Shown piece by piece: positions 60,843-64,000 of a DNA stretch of 64,000 nucleotides. The first letter of the stretch is position 1, and each line of letters starts with the position of its first letter. The stretch is from Haloarcula argentinensis DSM 12282 (GTDB lineage: Archaea > Halobacteriota > Halobacteria > Halobacteriales > Haloarculaceae), in the NCBI GenBank assembly GCA_000336895.1, contig AOLX01000014.1, positions 62,001 to 126,000 of the forward strand, in the 5' to 3' direction. The position numbers and the translations under genes are program-made. Under the pieces are notes generated by a model, which was not told where the DNA came from, did no database searches, and saw nothing but the letters and a program-made list of their open reading frames with translations.

Positions 60843-63115
60843 CTGTAACTCACCTGACTCATGACGTGTCGGCTCGTCAACTCGGCCGACGCCTCAGTGT
60901 AGTCGAACATCTCGACCATGTTGTCCAGCGTCTTCGCCTTGAGCCGAGCCGTCTCAGTCCCGGACGGCGGGTTGTCCCACTGGCCGGGCTCGAAGTCCTC
61001 GTAGGTCCGCTGGATGTCGTCCCAGTCGTAGCTCCCGAGGACAGTGTTGATGACCGGAATCTCCTTGGGGTTCACGTCACCCACACGGAACTCCTCGTCG
61101 CGGCGCTGCCACGCGTGACGGTTCAGCGCGGTGATGATCTTCTCGGTGCGGAACTGCTCGACGGCGTGGTCGGGTTCGTTGCCGTCGTAGTTCTTCTCGT
61201 CGAACCGGCCCAGATGCTCGATCTCGAACACCTTCATCTTCAGCGGGTCCGGGTCGACGAGTTCGCCTCGCTCGTTTTCGATCTGGTCGTCCGATTCCCA
61301 GGCGTAGACGTGCTCGATGTACTCCTCGACGGTCGCCTCGTCGACGCGCTTGTCCCGCATCATCGCGTCGAGCACGTCCTGTTCCTGCTGGCCGAAGATG
61401 TAGTTCTTGACAGTCACGACGCGTTCCTCGTACTCCGTGGCCTCACCGGTCGAGAATACAGGCGCGTCCGAAAGCCCTTCAGCGACGGCGTTGAGCACGT
61501 CTCGGGGCATCAGCACGTGTTCGACCGGGAGGTCGGGGTGGTGCCGGTCCTGTGGCTCGTGCAGCAGGTCGGCGATGATGTCGCGGACGTAGGTGACTGG
61601 GATACCGTGGTCGCCGTCTTCGGCGGTGGTCTCCAGGTCGTAGTCTTCGATGTCGACGCGCTCGTCGCCTTCCATCAGGTAGCCTCGGTCGAACAGCAGC
61701 GCCTTGTCGACGAGGTCCAGCCCGGTCGGGATTTCGGCGCTGTCGAGCCGCGAGACGACGGCGTACAGGGCCGCGGACTCGACGGTGTGCGGGGCCAGTT
61801 CCTTCTCGGTGGCCGTCTCGACCTGATCCCGGACCGAGATGGTCAGTGGCTCCTGAATCCACGTCTCCAGTTCGTCCCATGTCTCGGGGTCCCAGACCGC
61901 GGTCTCGTTCGTTAGCTCTCGGCGCAGGAGTTGGGCCTCCAGCGAGAGATTCGTCAGGTACGTGAACTCGTGTTTGTCGAGCCGGCGCTTCAGCGCCTTC
62001 AGCGGGTCTTGGCCCTCTCGGTCGGCATGCTTGTTGAGCTGTGCTTCCAGATCCGGGTTCGAGATGATGACGAGCTGGGTGTCCACGTCCATCCCGATGC
62101 CCTTGTCGAGCTTGACGTGGGATTCGTCGGGGACGTTCAACAGCTTCTGGAGCAGGTCGGCGTGCTGGGCAGCGTCCTCAACGACGGTCAGCAGGCCGTT
62201 GCCCTGCGAGAGGACGCCGTCGTAGCTGAACGCCTGCGGGTTCTTGCGGCCCCGGGAATCGAGCTCGCGGAGCATCCCGTGCATCCACGAGCCGACGAGG
62301 CGCTCTTTGGGCGTTCCCTCGTCCTCGGAGTGGAGGATGCCGATGCCGCGGCCCACGTCCACGACGAAGTTCTTTACCCGGAGGTGGGCCGGCTGGGTGA
62401 CTGCCGAGAACAGGTCCGTCTCGCCCTGCCGACGGTACTGTTCTTCGAGGAAGTCGTACGCTTCTCGCGAGAACGGGTCGAGCTGCCCATCGACACGGAT
62501 CGGGATGTGGTCGTCGAGACGCTCATTGATCTCGGCGAGCAGGTCCGCGCGAACGTCCTCGGGGAACACCGTCAGCGGGTGTGCCTGAACGGGACTCTCG
62601 TACCAGTCGTCCTCGTCTTCGATGGCCGCGTTCCCGTAAGTCATGCTGGTGGCGTTGCCGCCGGCCCCGGCGACGTTCCACTCGACGGTGTAGCGCCGGC
62701 CTTCGGGCGTCTTCGAATACTCCCGCAGGCCGTTGATGAGACAGCGCTTCAGCTCTGACTTGCCCGTTGCTGTCGGCCCTTCGAGCCAGATGATCTTCTC
62801 GTCTTTCCCGCGGCCGGCCGCGATGGACCGCAGGTCGTCGACGAAGGCGTTCAGCACCTCGGTGTTGCCGAGAATCGCGTGCTCGCCGTCGTTGTACGGG
62901 TCGTCGAAGAAGCGGTAGCGCTCCTTCTCTTCGCCCTCCTCGATAACCATTCGCGTTCCCGCGTCCTCGATGGCATCGAGGAGGTACTTCGAGGCGTGTG
63001 CTGCGACCTGTGGTGTTTCGAGGACGGCGTCGACGTACTCCGCGAGACTCATCGGAGCCTCGTAGGCGGCGTCGAGCGACTCGTCCGCGCGGTCGATGTA
63101 CTCCTGGCCTGTCAT
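60833..63115 (-). CDS. prkA: PrkA-type serine protein kinase (second of two)
   Basis: The 760-residue protein starts at ATG 63115. It is a PrkA/YeaG homologue: N-terminal AAA-like domain with [22 protein letters not shown], the PrkA body, and a C-terminal kinase-like region including [22 protein letters not shown]. In Bacillus PrkA acts in sporulation and in E. coli YeaG in stationary-phase stress. Its ATG overlaps the stop of the upstream PrkA gene by one base (TAATG) and its end overlaps the YeaH start by 10 bases. Confidence 0.92.
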   Translation of the reverse strand: MTGQEYIDRADESLDAAYEAPMSLAEYVDAVLETPQVAAHASKYLLDAIEDAGTRMVIEEGEEKERYRFFDDPYNDGEHAILGNTEVLNAFVDDLRSIAAGRGKDEKIIWLEGPTATGKSELKRCLINGLREYSKTPEGRRYTVEWNVAGAGGNATSMTYGNAAIEDEDDWYESPVQAHPLTVFPEDVRADLLAEINERLDDHIPIRVDGQLDPFSREAYDFLEEQYRRQGETDLFSAVTQPAHLRVKNFVVDVGRGIGILHSEDEGTPKERLVGSWMHGMLRELDSRGRKNPQAFSYDGVLSQGNGLLTVVEDAAQHADLLQKLLNVPDESHVKLDKGIGMDVDTQLVIISNPDLEAQLNKHADREGQDPLKALKRRLDKHEFTYLTNLSLEAQLLRRELTNETAVWDPETWDELETWIQEPLTISVRDQVETATEKELAPHTVESAALYAVVSRLDSAEIPTGLDLVDKALLFDRGYLMEGDERVDIEDYDLETTAEDGDHGIPVTYVRDIIADLLHEPQDRHHPDLPVEHVLMPRDVLNAVAEGLSDAPVFSTGEATEYEERVVTVKNYIFGQQEQDVLDAMMRDKRVDEATVEEYIEHVYAWESDDQIENERGELVDPDPLKMKVFEIEHLGRFDEKNYDGNEPDHAVEQFRTEKIITALNRHAWQRRDEEFRVGDVNPKEIPVINTVLGSYDWDDIQRTYEDFEPGQWDNPPSGTETARLKAKTLDNMVEMFDYTEASAELTSRHVMSQVSYRWD

Positions 63116-64000
63116 TACTCTTCCATCTCGCTTTTGGCGACCTCCGCACCGGCGAACTCGAGCACTTCCTTGGCGCCCTCCTCGGAGTAGCCCTGCTCGA
63201 TGAGGGCGTCGATCCACTGGTTGCGCTCCTCGTCGTCCATCTCCGAACTGGAGACCAGCGCGGAGAAGTTGATGTTGTGTTTCTTGTCTTCCCAGAGCTT
63301 CCGTTCGAGGGCGCGGCGCAGACGGTCGTTGTCCTGTGGGTTGAACGTATCACCCTCGCGGGCGCGCCGGGACACCCAGTTCGACACTTCCTGCCGGAAG
63401 TCGTCCTTGCGGTCCTCGGGGAGGTTCAGCTTCTCCTCGACGGAGCGCAGGAACTGCTCGTCGGGCTCCTGCTCGCGGCCGGTGAGTTCGTCCTCAACGG
63501 TCGCGTCGTCGATGTAGGCCATGACGTGGTCCATGTACTTCTCGCCCTGACGCTGGATCTCGTCCATGTCGTAGGCCAGCGCGTGGCGCACGTCCTCGAT
63601 GGCCCGCTCCTTGTACTCCTCGCGGACGAGTTCGAGGAAGCGGTAGTACTTGCTGAACGATTCCTCGTCGATGGAGCCGTGATTCTCGAGGTTGCCTTCG
63701 AGGTGGTTGAACGTCGTCAGCGGCGAGAGGAAGTCGCGGCTGCGGTGCATCGAGTCCATGATGGCCTCGGCGATCTCGTCGCCGATGAACCGCGGGGAGA
63801 CGCCGTCCATCCCCTCGCCGATGTCGGCCATCTTCTCGGCCTCCTCGCGGAGCTTCTTCACGTCGACGTCGTCGGCCTCGTCGATCTCGCCGTTGTAGGC
63901 TTTCGCCTTCTGCACGAGGTCGATGGACTCGTTGTCCGGTTCCTCAATGCGGGTGAGGACGCCGAACAGGCCAGCCATCTCCAAGGTGTGGGGCTCGACC
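63115..64000 (-). CDS. prkA: PrkA-type serine protein kinase, C-terminal part (runs off window)
   Basis: An open frame continues past base 64000. The visible ~295 residues end in SEMEE and include MDGVSPRFIGDEIAEAIMDSMHRSRDFLSPLTTFNHLEGNLENHGSIDEESFSKYYRFLELVREEYKERAIEDVRHAL and REVSNWVSRRAREGDTFNPQDNDRL, the C-terminal region of a PrkA kinase. This makes a pair of PrkA paralogues in tandem. The N-terminal AAA-like region lies outside. The TTG at 63984 is an internal in-frame codon, not the start. Confidence 0.85.
   Translation of the reverse strand, partial: VEPHTLEMAGLFGVLTRIEEPDNESIDLVQKAKAYNGEIDEADDVDVKKLREEAEKMADIGEGMDGVSPRFIGDEIAEAIMDSMHRSRDFLSPLTTFNHLEGNLENHGSIDEESFSKYYRFLELVREEYKERAIEDVRHALAYDMDEIQRQGEKYMDHVMAYIDDATVEDELTGREQEPDEQFLRSVEEKLNLPEDRKDDFRQEVSNWVSRRAREGDTFNPQDNDRLRRALERKLWEDKKHNINFSALVSSSEMDDEERNQWIDALIEQGYSEEGAKEVLEFAGAEVAKSEMEE

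Overview
The window is a contiguous piece of a haloarchaeal chromosome. The basis is: very acidic predicted proteins (Asp/Glu far above Lys), high GC, TATA-box promoters sitting 25-30 bases before start codons with almost no leader, archaeal transcription and translation factors (TFB, aIF2 beta), archaeal single-stranded-DNA-binding protein RPA, twin-arginine lipoproteins, HalX-type response regulator and diadenylate cyclase DacZ. A Haloarcula-like organism is my best guess, but genus level is inference.

Layout. 1-5.3 kb: tail of a zinc-ribbon gene, a receiver-PAS-PAS regulator, a Spo0M-like protein and a large Lhr-type helicase. 5.3-10.1 kb: class I fructose-1,6-bisphosphatase, then on the other strand the rpa1-rpap1-rpe DNA-replication/repair operon. 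10.3-14.7 kb: a riboflavin-pathway reductase, thioredoxin reductase, a DUF357-type protein, a secreted fasciclin protein, and a winged-helix/membrane-protein pair. 14.7-21.2 kb: a probable small RNA locus, TFB, aIF2 beta, two tiny proteins, ThyX, a KaiC-like ATPase with a HalX response regulator, an MBL hydrolase and a P-loop protein. 21.3-30.3 kb: a membrane histidine kinase followed closely by a GH3 glycosidase, two thioredoxin-fold proteins, PurD and a left-handed-helix acyltransferase. 30.3-34.3 kb: MscS channel with DacZ (c-di-AMP), then CbiA and CobT (cobamide synthesis). 34.6-35.3 kb: a non-coding stretch with hairpins and an odd tRNA-like sequence.

35.7-42.3 kb holds succinate dehydrogenase, but sdhA is separated from sdhC-sdhD-sdhB by about 3.1 kb containing a PAS histidine kinase, an internally deleted panE pseudogene, an ABC-2 permease without its ATPase and an insertion-sequence-like hairpin. 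42.4-46.1 kb: a desuccinylase/aspartoacylase-type enzyme divergent from a RimK ligase fused to a retropepsin-like domain, a 3-methyladenine-type glycosylase and CysE. 46.4-49.6 kb: acyl-CoA dehydrogenase divergent from a fused hydroxyacyl-CoA dehydrogenase/enoyl-CoA hydratase; together with the acyl-CoA ligase at 55-57 kb these cover several steps of fatty-acid beta-oxidation. 49.8 kb: tRNA-Glu followed by two Tat lipoproteins. 53-57 kb: a GlmU-like sugar-nucleotide enzyme, small proteins, acyl-CoA ligase and YjbQ.

57.5-64 kb is a tightly overlapping reverse-strand operon: two PrkA-type kinases, a YeaH/DUF444 protein and SpoVR, a stress module known from bacteria. No CRISPR array, rRNA or intact transposase gene was seen. 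The most unusual items are the split sdh locus with its decaying genes, the tRNA-like element with a 9-bp anticodon-type helix, two TATA-driven structured intergenic regions, and the RimK/desuccinylase pair.
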